NCBI RefSeq assembly: GCF_022811725.1
Contig: NZ_CP094527.1
Location: 5,952,001 to 6,016,000, forward strand
Direction: 5' to 3'
DNA: 64,000 nt
Source: Mucilaginibacter sp. SMC90
GTDB taxonomy: Bacteria; Bacteroidota; Bacteroidia; Sphingobacteriales; Sphingobacteriaceae
Shown: positions 16,600 through 27,200 of the stretch, piece by piece
How the letters are laid out: each line of letters opens with the position of its first letter
How positions within the stretch are numbered: the stretch's first letter is position 1
The notes under the pieces: generated by a model
The model's database searches: none
The model's input: only the letters and a program-made list of their open reading frames with translations
Told to the model about the DNA's origin: nothing
Position numbers and translations under genes: made by a program

Positions 16600-19092
16600 C
16601 TATTTCCCCTTTTCAGATTGAGGGCCGTTATCGCCGCCATTATTATCCTGGTCATTATTTTTATCTTTCTCTCTGTCCTTCTTAAACTCAAGTTTACCAA
16701 ATTTATAGCTCAGGCTTATTCCGAACGATTGTACCGGTACCAGCCTTACATTGGTTGAGTAAAAATTGCTGCCAAAAGTTGATGAACTTTGACTCACGTA
16801 TTTGGCAAACGGATTGGTGGCCGTAAACCCGATACTGGCCTTTTTATTCATGAACATTTTGCGCATGGCAAAGTTGTAAAACACAAACTTAGGGTTGGTA
16901 CCCTGAATGCCCTTTTGCGATGAGTTATAGTTACCGAAAAACTCGGCACTCAGATCATGGCCAAAGTTGTATTGCGCGTTTAAGTTAAGGCGGTAAGCAA
17001 AAGCGCTTACATTGGCAAAACCCGGATTGGTGCTGCGCCTGTCGCTGAAGATCATGTTGGTACGCAGGCTCAGCTTGTCGGTTACAGGAACAGAAGCATA
17101 GATATTGATTCCGATCCTGTCTTCAGAACCTATGTTATAACGCTGGTTAAATGATACGTCTCTATAGGTTTTATTGTTAACCTTCAACGAATCATAATAG
17201 GTAGTAAATTGCTGTATATCATCTGTATTGTGACGATAAAAAGCAGCAACATTGATATTGGCACCGCCATCAAAAGCTTTGTTGTAACCAAACTCGAAGT
17301 TATCTCCCTTTTCGGGCCTCAAATTAGGGTTACCGGTATTGATGTTGTGCGGGTCGCTGATATTAAGAAAAGGGTTCAGGTCGCCGTAATCCGGGCGCTG
17401 GATGCGACGGGTATAACTTAATTTAACAGATTGCGACCCGTTATTTCCAAATTTGTGCGAAAATACCAACGACGGTACCAGGATATTATAGTTAGGAATA
17501 TTCACTCCCTGAAAATCGGCCTTGGTATTGGTGTACTCATCTCTTACCCCGGCTTTTACGTCTAAAAAACTATTAAATAACGATGCTGATCCTGACAGGT
17601 AATAGGCATATATTTTACGGTCATAGGTAAAACCATAAGTTTGCCCGGGATCGAGGTTAAACGTACCATCCGTTGCAAGTGTATCAGTAACCACGCTATT
17701 ATTGATGTGATTGAAATCAAGCTTGCCTCCGGTTTCAATAGTCACCTTTTTGCTTACTGGATGAGTGTAGTCAATAGAGATATTGGTTTCCCGGTCTTTA
17801 CCCGGATTGGCATTTGTTAAGCCGGTAGATGGCTTAACTCCGTTTAAATAATCTGTTTGCTGTGCAGATGCAAAGCTATTATTACCAAAGCTTTCGGTAT
17901 AAAGTATATCCAGCTCCTGGCCTTCTTTTTCAAATGTTTTCTTGTAGCCTACGCTCACATCAGTTGAACGGCCATTAAACCTGCTGCTCGAGTTGCGGAT
18001 ATCGGCCGTATCTGACATAAATGCACCAGTAGCCGAAACAACCCCCGAATTTTCGTTGGTGACACCGTTACCATGGTTACCAAAATGATTAAAACCAACG
18101 CCTGCGGTAAGGTTATCATGTTTGCTTATATCCCAGTTAAAGTTAATGCCCGATTCATAACCGTTGCGCCTGAAATTATTGCTGCCTTTTTGAAAAAGCG
18201 TAGTTTGATTTCCACTCCCATCGGTTGACACGCGGTTACGTGTGTTAGGAGCATCGGTGTTGATCTGGGCATTACCGCTAAAAAAGGCATTAACACCAAA
18301 ATTGCCTTTGCGGGCATTGAGGTTAAAAGAGCCATTTTCGCGGCGGGTACCTGCCGATAGGTTAAAGCTGCCGTTAACGCCCTCAACTTTGCTATCTTTT
18401 AATATAATATTTACAATACCACCCGTACCGGCAGCATCATACTTGGCACCCGGACTGGTAATAACTTCAATACTTTTGATCTGGCTGGCCGGGATGCTGG
18501 CCAAAGCATCGGCAAGGCTGGCACCGAAAATGCTCGATGGTTTACCATTGATCAAAAAGCGGATATTGGCGTTGCCCTGCAATTCTACGTTACCATCAAT
18601 ATCAACAGTGATCTGTGGTACCTTTTTCAAAACATCTATAGCTACCCCGCCCTGTGCACTTAAATCGTTTTGGGGGTTGTACACCATTTTATCAATGCGG
18701 TTTTCAACAGTCGGCACTTTAGCGGTTATGGTAACACCTTTCAGTTCGTTGGCTATGGGTGCAAGTTTGATTTCACCTAATGCTACTACACCATCTTTAA
18801 CAACCACGTGTTCGATAACTGCTTTTTGGTAGCCTAAAAACTCGGCGGTTATTTTGTACTCGCCGGCGGGGATATTATTGATAGAAAAATTTCCTTTAGG
18901 ATCGGTACTGATACCGTTGAACGGTGATGCGGCACCTTGTTTAAATACAGATACGGTGGCATAGTCTACCGGTTGTTTTGTAGTGGCATCGGTAACTTTA
19001 CCTGTAATTTTCCCCTTAGCTCCGGGGGCGGTTTGGGCGTGTAAGGCGGTTATAAAAATAAAAGAAACTAATATCAGAAAAACGGACTTCAT
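16600..19092 (-). CDS. Outer-membrane beta-barrel family protein (TonB-receptor-like)
   Basis: 830 residues. After the signal peptide (to LHAQ) comes a carboxypeptidase-regulatory-like domain (GKITGKVTDATTKQPVDYAT, residues about 27-110), a plug-like domain (ASQIKSIEVITSPGAKYDAAGTGGIVNIIL) and a long 14-22 strand barrel of the PF14905 type ending in an acidic/basic Asn-rich tail (KDKNNDQDNNGGDNG). The barrel end LSYKFG is followed by about 35 extra hydrophilic residues, so the usual terminal aromatic is not last. Ligand is unknown. TGTTACA motifs upstream recall the site before the efflux operon. Confidence 0.88.
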   Translation of the reverse strand: MKSVFLILVSFIFITALHAQTAPGAKGKITGKVTDATTKQPVDYATVSVFKQGAASPFNGISTDPKGNFSINNIPAGEYKITAEFLGYQKAVIEHVVVKDGVVALGEIKLAPIANELKGVTITAKVPTVENRIDKMVYNPQNDLSAQGGVAIDVLKKVPQITVDIDGNVELQGNANIRFLINGKPSSIFGASLADALASIPASQIKSIEVITSPGAKYDAAGTGGIVNIILKDSKVEGVNGSFNLSAGTRRENGSFNLNARKGNFGVNAFFSGNAQINTDAPNTRNRVSTDGSGNQTTLFQKGSNNFRRNGYESGINFNWDISKHDNLTAGVGFNHFGNHGNGVTNENSGVVSATGAFMSDTADIRNSSSRFNGRSTDVSVGYKKTFEKEGQELDILYTESFGNNSFASAQQTDYLNGVKPSTGLTNANPGKDRETNISIDYTHPVSKKVTIETGGKLDFNHINNSVVTDTLATDGTFNLDPGQTYGFTYDRKIYAYYLSGSASLFNSFLDVKAGVRDEYTNTKADFQGVNIPNYNILVPSLVFSHKFGNNGSQSVKLSYTRRIQRPDYGDLNPFLNISDPHNINTGNPNLRPEKGDNFEFGYNKAFDGGANINVAAFYRHNTDDIQQFTTYYDSLKVNNKTYRDVSFNQRYNIGSEDRIGINIYASVPVTDKLSLRTNMIFSDRRSTNPGFANVSAFAYRLNLNAQYNFGHDLSAEFFGNYNSSQKGIQGTNPKFVFYNFAMRKMFMNKKASIGFTATNPFAKYVSQSSSTFGSNFYSTNVRLVPVQSFGISLSYKFGKLEFKKDREKDKNNDQDNNGGDNGPQSEKGK

Positions 19093-19173
19093 TATGTATT
19101 GCGAATAGTTGGAACCGCAAATTTTATAAGAAAGATTGGATTAAATCTGAATTAAATGGTATTGAAGTGTATT

Positions 19174-19233
19174 TGTTACAATATGTTTTATCAGTGTATA
19201 TATGCCTGTTACATTGTATATGAGCCCGTTACA
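19174..19233 (-). promoter_or_regulatory. Three TGTTACA-like motifs upstream of the beta-barrel gene
   Basis: TGTTACA at 19174-19180 and 19207-19213 and CGTTACA at 19227-19233, spaced 33 and 20 bp (about three and two helical turns). The 10-mer ATTTGTTACA at 19171 is repeated exactly at 21735 within the palindrome before the efflux genes. Confidence 0.35.
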
Positions 19234-19239
19234 AAAAGA

Positions 19240-19653
19240 TTAAAAAATCAATACAATTGTGCCCCCTATAATAAGCAGCGCACCTATGGCGTTCTTCAAA
19301 GTTAACGGTTCGCCCAGGAACACGACAGAGAGCGCAATAGCTAAAGCAACGCTCAGTTTATCTACCGGTGCTACCTGGCTTACCTTACCTAATTGCAGCG
19401 CACGGAAATAACAGATCCATGAAAGCCCGGTTGCGCAGCCCGACAGGATGAGGAAGGTCCAGTTGGTTTTAGTGAGGCTGCTGATGCCGCCATGTGTTCC
19501 TTTAAAAAGGGCAATAGCCCATGCCAGGATCAGGATTATCACCGTACGAATGGCGGTTGCCAGATCAGTATCCACCCCTTTAATTCCTATTTTAGCAAAA
19601 ATGGCTGTAAGCGCCGCAAACAGCGCCGAAAGTAATGCGTATATCCACCACAT
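19240..19653 (-). CDS. EamA-family transporter, single-domain
   Basis: 137 residues with one EamA domain of five predicted helices (starts WWIYALLSALFAALTAIFAKIG, ends GALLIIGGTIVLIF). Full-length drug/metabolite exporters have two such domains; single-domain members act as dimers like the small multidrug-resistance proteins. The LGKVSQVAPVDKLSVALA stretch is typical of this short subgroup. Substrate unknown. Confidence 0.9.
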   Translation of the reverse strand: MWWIYALLSALFAALTAIFAKIGIKGVDTDLATAIRTVIILILAWAIALFKGTHGGISSLTKTNWTFLILSGCATGLSWICYFRALQLGKVSQVAPVDKLSVALAIALSVVFLGEPLTLKNAIGALLIIGGTIVLIF

Positions 19654-19808
19654 AATGATCAGATTTTGTATTTAACTTGCAACAAGCTAAGTGCAAATTT
19701 GCTTAAGTATTCTGTATAAAATCTGTGAACATAATTTCATAGTACTAACCATTAACCAAAAAATCCAGAATCCGTACAAATTCATAAGCTAATTTTACCT
19801 AAAAAGAT

Positions 19809-20486
19809 TTGAAATTACTGATCATTGAAGATGAAGAAGGCCTGCGCGAAAGTATCGAAGAGTACTTTACCGAAGCCGGCAATATCTGCGAAACCGCGGC
19901 CAGCTATACAGCTGCCCTTGCCAAGGTTGAACTGTACAGATACGATTGTATCCTCCTGGATATTACCCTGCCCGGCGGCAGTGGTATCGATATATTAAAA
20001 GTACTTAAAGCAAAAAACTACACCGACGGTGTGCTCATCATCTCGGCCAAAAACTCGCTCGACGACCGTCTGCAGGGCCTTGACCTGGGTGCTGATGATT
20101 ATTTGGTAAAACCCTTCCATCTTTCCGAGCTAAAAGCAAGGGTATCGGCCATTATCAGGCGTAAAATGTTTAATGGCAGCAACGTGCTCAACTTTAACGA
20201 GCTCAGTATCGACCTGATGGCTAAAACTGTAGCTGTAAATGGGATCCCGGTAAAATTCACCCGAAAGGAGTTTGCTTTGCTCATCTATTTCATAGCTAAC
20301 AAAGGAAAGGTGATTTCAAAAAACGCCATTGCCGAACATTTATGGGGCGACGGCATCGACCTGGCCAACAACTTCGACTTTATTTATTCGCACATTAAAA
20401 ACATCCGCAAAAAAATAATGGAAGCCGGCGGGAAGGACTATATTTATGCAGCCTACGGCATGGGCTACAAATTTGCCGATCAATAA
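19809..20486 (+). CDS. OmpR-family response regulator (TTG start)
   Basis: 225 residues. Receiver domain (1-115) with acidic pair Glu7/Asp8, phospho-acceptor Asp51 in LLDITLPGGSG, Ser79 and Lys101; winged-helix output domain (about 125-222) with FTRKEFALLIYFIANKG and GMGYKF. The start is TTG at 19809; it is the only start that gives the complete first strand KLLIIEDEEG. The histidine kinase gene begins at the base after the stop. The pair most likely controls the efflux genes that follow. Confidence 0.95.
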   Translation: MKLLIIEDEEGLRESIEEYFTEAGNICETAASYTAALAKVELYRYDCILLDITLPGGSGIDILKVLKAKNYTDGVLIISAKNSLDDRLQGLDLGADDYLVKPFHLSELKARVSAIIRRKMFNGSNVLNFNELSIDLMAKTVAVNGIPVKFTRKEFALLIYFIANKGKVISKNAIAEHLWGDGIDLANNFDFIYSHIKNIRKKIMEAGGKDYIYAAYGMGYKFADQ

Positions 20487-21734
20487 ATGAAGCTTTCGGA
20501 AAGGTATAACCGGGTAAATTTAATTGCTACCATTGTTATCATGCTGATAACAGGTGCTATTTATTACCTGGCCATCAGCCTGATCCTTACCAATCAAAAA
20601 GACAGCTCACTTAAGGTTGAGGAGCAGGAAGTTTTTGATTACGTAAAGCTCAACAAGCACCTTCCCCAGGTTTTTGACTCAAAGGACCAGAAGATCACCT
20701 TTATTTCGGCCGAACCTAATTCGGTTAAACGTGAGTTTTTTAACACTACCTATTATCGTGAAAAAGATGAACCGGAATCTGGTCGCGGGTTAGTCAGTTC
20801 GGTAACCGTTGGCGACAGGTATTATAAAATCCTGATAGTTGAATCGAAAGTAGAAACTGAAGACCTGATCCAGATCATCTTCGGTATTACCATTGGCGTT
20901 ATTTTATTGTTGCTGCTGGTACTGGTAATAACCAACCGCCTTATATTAGGCCGGCTTTGGCAACCTTTTTACAACATTCTGAGTGAGTTAAAACTATTTA
21001 ACCTTACCGATAACAGGGAAATGCCAACGCCCAATACCTCCATAGACGAATTTGATGAGCTCCAGGCCGAAGTTACTGCCATGGCCGAAAGGGTAAAAAA
21101 AGACTATAAAGACCTTAAAACCTTTACCGAAAATGCGTCGCATGAGTTGCTTACCCCTATTGCCGTCATCAACTCTAAATTGGACACCCTGATCCAGACA
21201 GAAAACTTCAGCGAACATCAAAGTAAATTGCTTAATGACCTTTATAGTGCGGTGTCACGTTTGAGCAGGCTTAATCAATCGCTGTTGTTACTGGTTAAGA
21301 TCGAAAATAAATTATTGAACGACCGCCAGCACCTGAATTTGCAGGAACTCATAGAAGAGCTGTTATACCAACTGGAAGATATTTTTGGCGATAAGCAGAT
21401 AACGGTTACTTCAACGCTCAACGAAAAAGAAATTGAAGCCAGCAATTATCTCATCGAGATACTATTAAATAACCTTATCATCAATGCGGTTAGGCATAAC
21501 CGCACCGGCGGGGAGATCATCATCAGGCTCACAGCCAAAAATTTAACCATCAAAAACACCGGCGAACCAGTAGCCCTCAATCCCGAAAACATCTTTACCC
21601 GTTTTCATAAAGCATCTACATCAGAAGGCAGCGGCCTCGGGCTTACCATCTCCAAACAGATCTGTGAAAGTTTGGGTTATCAGCTGGTTTACAGCTATGA
21701 AGCTCCTCATCATACCTTCACTGTCAACTTTTAA
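20487..21734 (+). CDS. Sensor histidine kinase
   Basis: 415 residues: helix 13-35, a periplasmic sensing segment of about 90 residues, helix 128-150, a HAMP-like linker, then the kinase core. The H-box FTENASHELLTPIAVI carries His219 (Leu where Arg/Lys is usual before TP), with N-box NNLIINAVRHN and G-box GSGLGLTISKQ. The ATG abuts the response regulator stop. No ligand can be inferred for the sensor; genomic position suggests it detects a stress relieved by the downstream RND pump. Confidence 0.94.
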   Translation: MKLSERYNRVNLIATIVIMLITGAIYYLAISLILTNQKDSSLKVEEQEVFDYVKLNKHLPQVFDSKDQKITFISAEPNSVKREFFNTTYYREKDEPESGRGLVSSVTVGDRYYKILIVESKVETEDLIQIIFGITIGVILLLLLVLVITNRLILGRLWQPFYNILSELKLFNLTDNREMPTPNTSIDEFDELQAEVTAMAERVKKDYKDLKTFTENASHELLTPIAVINSKLDTLIQTENFSEHQSKLLNDLYSAVSRLSRLNQSLLLLVKIENKLLNDRQHLNLQELIEELLYQLEDIFGDKQITVTSTLNEKEIEASNYLIEILLNNLIINAVRHNRTGGEIIIRLTAKNLTIKNTGEPVALNPENIFTRFHKASTSEGSGLGLTISKQICESLGYQLVYSYEAPHHTFTVNF

Positions 21735-21761
21735 ATTTGTTACAGTTCCTGTACCAAATTT
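21732..21761 (+). promoter_or_regulatory. Palindrome with overlapping -7 element before the efflux genes
   Basis: AAATTTGTTACAG (21733-21745) and CTGTACCAAATTT (21749-21761) form 13-bp arms with one mismatch and a 3-base spacer, directly after the kinase stop. The left arm overlaps TAAATTTG (21732-21739), an exact TAnnTTTG. Such a site could bind the upstream response regulator and control the pump genes. Confidence 0.5.
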
Positions 21762-21812
21762 TTCCAGAATTATACTTTAGCTTAGCTATTATTTAACACA
21801 ACATATATTATT

Positions 21813-23060
21813 TTGACCATCCGGATAAAATGTTTTTTTGGCTTTTTATTTTGCCTGTTTAGTGCTGCTACACAGGCACAAACCTACAATCTTGAACATT
21901 ATTTGGAGCTTGCTAAAAGCAACAGTCCGCTGTTAAAGGACCTGCAAAACCAGGTGGCTTCGGGCCAGTTGGATAGCCTCCGTATCAGGGCAGGTTACAA
22001 ACCGCAGGTAAGCGCCAACAACGGCGGGCTTTATGCCCCGGTTGCGGGCGGTTATGGCTATGCCCCGGCCATTACTAATGAGCACACGCTTAATGCCTTA
22101 CTGGGCATAAACCAATCGCTGGATAGTAAAAAGAATATTGCCACGCAAATAGATGCTGTTAAACTGCAATCCCAATCGGTACTCAACACAGCTAAAATAT
22201 CCGAACAGGATTTGAAAAAAGCCGTCACAGCGCAGTATATCGCTGCGTTTGGCAGCCTTCAGCAGGTAAAATTTAACCAGGAAGTGATTACCCTCCTTAA
22301 CCGCGAAGAGGAACTGCTCAAAAAACTCACCCGCACCAATGTTTACCGTCAAAGTGATTACCTTACCTTTCTGGTTACCCTTAAACAACAGGAATTAACA
22401 CTGTCGCAAGCCAGACTGCAGTATAGAAACGATTACACCACGCTTAATTACTTAACAGGTATTGTTGATACCAGTTACATTGAACTGCAGGACCCGGGTA
22501 TTCAAAAAAACATCCGTGCCGATATCAGCAACAGTATCTTTTTCAGTCAGTATAAAACGGATAGCCTTAAATTGGTGAACAGCCGTGCCCTGGTTGATTT
22601 CAGCTATAAACCTAAGATCAACCTGCTGGCCGATGGCGGCTACAATTCTGATTTCCTGAGCGGTCCGGCCTATAAAAACTTCGGTGCCAGTGTCGGGTTC
22701 AGTTTTACGCTGCCATTATATGATGGCGGTCAGCGTAAGATCCAGTACCGCAAACTCTCGCTTGAAGAAGATACCCGCCGCAGCTATAAAGCATTTTTTG
22801 ACACGCAATATCGTCAGCAGATAGCGCAGCTTAACCAGCAAATAGATGGCTCCGAAAAGCTGTTAACCCAGATAGATGAACAAATGAAATACACCGAGAG
22901 CTTGGTAAAGGTTGATACCCAGCTATTACAAACCGGCGACGTGCGTGTAGCCGACCTGGTGCTGGCCATTAACAACTATCTCACCATAAAAAACCTTAAA
23001 ACACAAACCAATATTAATAAGCTGCAACTTATTAATCAGCTCAATTACTGGAACAAATAA
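21813..23060 (+). CDS. TolC-family outer-membrane efflux protein (TTG start)
   Basis: 415 residues. The TTG at 21813 gives a good signal peptide (MTIRIKCFFGFLFCLFSAATQAQ); the ATG at 21830 is out of frame. Two long helical hairpins and the repeats typical of outer-membrane efflux proteins follow (NLEHYLELAKSNSPLL; later FSFTLPLYDGGQRKIQYRK). It forms the outer-membrane channel for the RND pump encoded after it. The adaptor gene begins 1 bp after the stop. Confidence 0.92.
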   Translation: MTIRIKCFFGFLFCLFSAATQAQTYNLEHYLELAKSNSPLLKDLQNQVASGQLDSLRIRAGYKPQVSANNGGLYAPVAGGYGYAPAITNEHTLNALLGINQSLDSKKNIATQIDAVKLQSQSVLNTAKISEQDLKKAVTAQYIAAFGSLQQVKFNQEVITLLNREEELLKKLTRTNVYRQSDYLTFLVTLKQQELTLSQARLQYRNDYTTLNYLTGIVDTSYIELQDPGIQKNIRADISNSIFFSQYKTDSLKLVNSRALVDFSYKPKINLLADGGYNSDFLSGPAYKNFGASVGFSFTLPLYDGGQRKIQYRKLSLEEDTRRSYKAFFDTQYRQQIAQLNQQIDGSEKLLTQIDEQMKYTESLVKVDTQLLQTGDVRVADLVLAINNYLTIKNLKTQTNINKLQLINQLNYWNK

Positions 23061-23061
23061 C

Positions 23062-23994
23062 ATGAAATTTAAACACATATACCTTGCTGCAGGCCTGTTA
23101 ACGCTGCTATATAGCTGTAAAGGCAACACCCCACCCGCGGATGATACCGGCGGCGATGCGGGGTCTGCCGCTCAAACACCCGTAACAGTAACCACAATTG
23201 CCGATAGTGCCATGGTTGATTATATTGACCTGAGCGCTACATCTGTTTTTCAGCAAAAAAACATTGTTAAGGCTAATGCCAACGGTTATATCCAAAAGGT
23301 AAACATCCTGCCCGGGCATTATGTAAACAAGGGCGAGTTTCTATTCAGCATAAAAACCAAAGAAGCGCAAAGTATTGGCAACAGCATCAATGTGTTGGAT
23401 ACCACTTTTAAATTTTCGGGTGTCAATAAAATTAAGGCTGCCGGCAACGGCTATGTTACCCAATTGAACCATCAGCAAGGTGATTATGTTCAGGACGGCG
23501 AGCAGCTTGCCGTGATCAGCGATCGCTCAAGTTTTGTGTTTGTTATGCAGTTGCCTTACGAGTTACGCAGCTATGTGAAAAACAACCAGAACGTACAGCT
23601 TGTACTCCCCGGCGGCGAAAAGCTGACGGCACTGGTGAGCTCATCAATGCCAGCTGTTGATTCACTATCACAAACCCAGGGCATTGTACTTAAAGTAAGC
23701 AGTGCCAACCTCATTCCCGAAAATTTAGTGGCCAAGGCACGGATCATTAAATCAATAAGGCCGCATACGGTATCGCTGCCAAAATCGGCCATATTGAGCA
23801 ATGAAACCCAAACCGAATTTTGGGTAATGAAGCTCATCAATCCAACAACGGCGGTAAAAACAGATATAACCAAGGGCATTGAAACCGGCGACAGAGTGGA
23901 GATCTTAACGCCCAAATTTTCGGCAAATGATAAAATAGTGATCACCGGCAATTATGGGCTGGCAGATACAGCTAAAGTGAAAATTGTAGAGTGA
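23062..23994 (+). CDS. RND efflux periplasmic adaptor lipoprotein (HlyD/AcrA type)
   Basis: 310 residues. The lipobox LLYSC places the lipidated Cys at residue 19. The lipoyl-like halves are visible (VKANANGYIQKVNILPGHYVNKGEFLF and AAGNGYVTQLNHQQGDYVQDGEQL), followed by a beta-barrel domain and a C-terminal membrane-proximal domain with ETGDRVEILT. The alpha-hairpin is very short (about residues 95-115), so the protein is compact compared with AcrA (~375). It bridges the TolC-like and RND proteins. Confidence 0.9.
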   Translation: MKFKHIYLAAGLLTLLYSCKGNTPPADDTGGDAGSAAQTPVTVTTIADSAMVDYIDLSATSVFQQKNIVKANANGYIQKVNILPGHYVNKGEFLFSIKTKEAQSIGNSINVLDTTFKFSGVNKIKAAGNGYVTQLNHQQGDYVQDGEQLAVISDRSSFVFVMQLPYELRSYVKNNQNVQLVLPGGEKLTALVSSSMPAVDSLSQTQGIVLKVSSANLIPENLVAKARIIKSIRPHTVSLPKSAILSNETQTEFWVMKLINPTTAVKTDITKGIETGDRVEILTPKFSANDKIVITGNYGLADTAKVKIVE

Positions 23995-24027
23995 TGAAGA
24001 TAGCCCGTCAATACAGGATGAATAATC

Positions 24028-24168
24028 AACTCACCCCGTCAACGCTTCGCCTGACACCCCTCTCTGCTTCGCAAAGAGGGGGAGCAAAATTCTCCTTTTT
24101 CTTTTTTAGCCCTCTTTCTGCCGTAGGCGAAGAGAGGGTCGGCCAGCGAAGCGGTGCCGGGGTGAGTC
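24028..24168. repeat. CTCACCCC palindromic repeat, copy 1 of 2
   Basis: Begins AACTCACCCCG and ends CGGGGTGAGT, with inner arms CCCTCTCTGCTTCGC and GCGAAGAGAGGG. It lies between the adaptor and pump genes, splitting an otherwise tight operon. The second copy is at 36955-37110. Confidence 0.75.
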
Positions 24169-24214
24169 AACTCATCGCCATACAGTACGCAGGCAAAAAC
24201 AAAATATCTTTATC

Positions 24215-27200
24215 ATGAACCAGCGCAAAAACTATTTTATAACCCATCGCAAGCCATTAGGCCTGGTGCTGGCCCTGTTTATTATGGGCGGGTTGTTTGC
24301 CTATTCCAAATTGCAAACCTCGCTTTTTCCTGAAATCACTTTCCCCAAGATCAAGATCATTGCCGACGAAGGCTTGCAGCCGGTAAATAAAATGATGGTA
24401 ACGGTGACCAAACCGCTGGAGAATGCCATTAAACAAGTGCCCGACCTGCAACTGGTACGCAGCACCACAAGTCGCGGGAGCTGCGAAATTTCAGCACTAT
24501 TTAATTGGAATGCTGATATCGACCTGAGCCAGCAACGCATCCAGTCGAGCATCGATCAGATCAAAAATGACCTCCCTGCCGATGTAAATATCAGCGTAGC
24601 TAAAATGAACCCTTCCATTTTGCCGGTAAGCGGTTATACTTTAGAAAGTCATAACCTGTCCCCTATTGAGTTAAGGCAGTTAGCTACTTACACCGTGAAA
24701 CCCTTTCTTTCGCAGGTTGATGGGGTGTCAGAGATCAGGGTGATCGGCGGCAAACTCAAAGAATACTGGCTTACGCTTGATCAGCAAAAAATGACGGCAT
24801 TAGGCCTTACACCTGATATTATCAATAACACGCTTGCCACTACCAACTTTGTAAAATCAGAAGGTTACCTGTCTGATTATAAGCGTATGTACCTTACTGT
24901 TACTGACGCAACCATCAACGCAAAAGATCAACTGGAAGAACTGGTGATTAGCAATAACCGTAAAAGGATTGTACGCCTTAAGGATTTTGCAAGCATCCAG
25001 GTTAACGAAGGTATTGAGTACACCCGCATTAACGCCAACGGGCACGATGGGGTACTGATAGCTGTAATAAAGCAACCCAACGCTAACCTCATATCGGTTA
25101 GTAATGACATGGCCGATAAGGTTGACGCGCTGAAAAAACTGCTGCCCCGGGGCGTAACTATAAGGCCATATTACATCCAGGCCGATTTTGTGAATGATTC
25201 GGTAAAAAGTGTAAGCGACAGTCTTTGGATTGGTTTGCTGCTGGCCATTATTGTGGCGGTAATCTTTTTAAGATCTTTTAAAGCCAGCGTTACGATATTA
25301 ATTACTATCCCGGTTACACTTGGGCTTACGTTACTGATATTATACTGGCTTGGCTATACCTTTAATATCATGACCCTTGGTGCCATAGCAGCATCCATCG
25401 GTTTAATTATTGACGATGCCATTGTAGTGGTTGAGCAGATCCACCGGGTACATGAAGAACATCCTGATGAATTGAGCAGTCATTTGGTTCGGAAAGCTAT
25501 TGACTACCTTTTCCCGGCTATGGTAGGTTCATCTATCAGCACCATTGTAATTTTTATCCCTTTTGTGCTAATGACCGGGGTGGCGGGAGCTTACTTCAAG
25601 GTATTAACCGATACCATGATCATTACGCTATTGTCTTCTTTCTTTGTAACGTGGATCGGCTTGCCGGTAATTTACCTGCTCATAACGCCCAAGCCTAAAT
25701 TAAACGCAGCTGTAAAGGCTAAAAAAGAAGAAGTACACACGGTTAAGCAACAAAAATGGGTAAGTTTCTTTATCCTGCGGCCATATGTGAGCATCATTAT
25801 CATTGCCGCTTTAGCAGCGGTAATTGTGATTGTGCCACCTTTGCTGGAAACCGGCTTTCTGCCCGATATGGATGAAGGTGCCATTGTGCTCGACTATAAA
25901 TCGCCTCCCGGAACTTCATTGGAAGAAACCGACCGCATGTTGAAGCAGATAGAAAAGCTGATAGTAAAACACCCTGATGTAACCGCTTACTCGCGCCGCA
26001 CCGGTACCCAAATGGGCTTTTTTATTACGGAGCCCAACAGCGGCGATTACCTCATCCAACTAAAAAAAGACCGGACCAAAAGCACTGAAGAGGTGATCAG
26101 CGACCTCCGTAAAATAGTTGAAGAAACCCAGCCCGCGCTGGAGGTTGAGTTTGGACAGGTAATAACCGATATGCTTGGCGACTTGACCACATCGGCCGAG
26201 CCAATTGAGATCAAGGTATTTGGCGATAATCAGCAAACTTTACAAAACCTGTCGAGGCAAATTGCCGGCCTGGTTGAGAAAGTAAAAGGCGCTGCTGATG
26301 TATTGCCGGGCATTATCATTGCCGGGCCTTCGGTAAGTATCCAGCCACACTATAGTAAGCTGGCGCAGTATGGCATTACCCCTGCAAACCTGCAAATGCA
26401 GGTACAAACAGCGTTGGAGGGTAATGTGATAGGCAGCTTATTGGAAAAAGAACAGCTTTCCCCTATCCGCATGGTTTATCCGGGCAACCGCTCACTTAAT
26501 GTGAATGATATTCATAACCTGCATATCTTTTTACCCAACGGCAAGTTAATCCCGATAACAGAGCTTGCTTCGGTAGAGTTAAGTCCCGGCGATGCCGAAA
26601 TTAACCGCGAAAACCTGCAAAGCATGAACGTGATCAGCGCACGACTGGAGGGCAGCGATCTGGGTACTGTAATAACAGCCATTCAAAAAACCATCCATGA
26701 TAACGTAAACCTGCCTACCGGCTACCATGTGGAATATGGCGGCGCTTATGCCCAGCAGCAGCAATCATTTAAGGAGCTGCTTATCATCCTGGTAACAGCC
26801 TGTCTGCTTGTTTTCGGGGTGATCTTATTCCTGTTCAGGCAGTTCAGGATAGCGCTGCTTATTTTGGTGATCGGTATTTTGGGTATCAGCGGCAGCTTCC
26901 TGGCTTTATTTATTACGGGTACACCGCTTAATGTGGGCAGCTATACAGGGCTTATTATGATTGTAGGCATCATCGGCGAAAACGCTATTTTTACCTTCCT
27001 GCAGTTTAAGGAAAGCGCCATTGAAAATGAAAATAAAAACATTGATGAGGCTATAACTTTTGCCATCAGTACCCGTTTAAGACCCAAACTAATGACCGCT
27101 TTAGGCGCAATTATAGCACTGATGCCGCTTGCTTTAGGTATAGGCGCAGGCGCTCAGTTGCACCAGCCATTGGCCATAGCAGTTATTGGTGGGTTTTTAG

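Noticed and set aside
18242..18832. 196-codon frame antisense to the beta-barrel gene
   Set aside because: Long only because the minus-strand gene lacks stops in this frame; no start signal or family motif.
23991..24218. 75-codon frame between the adaptor and RND genes
   Set aside because: It is the translation of the CTCACCCC repeat and overlaps the pump start codon.
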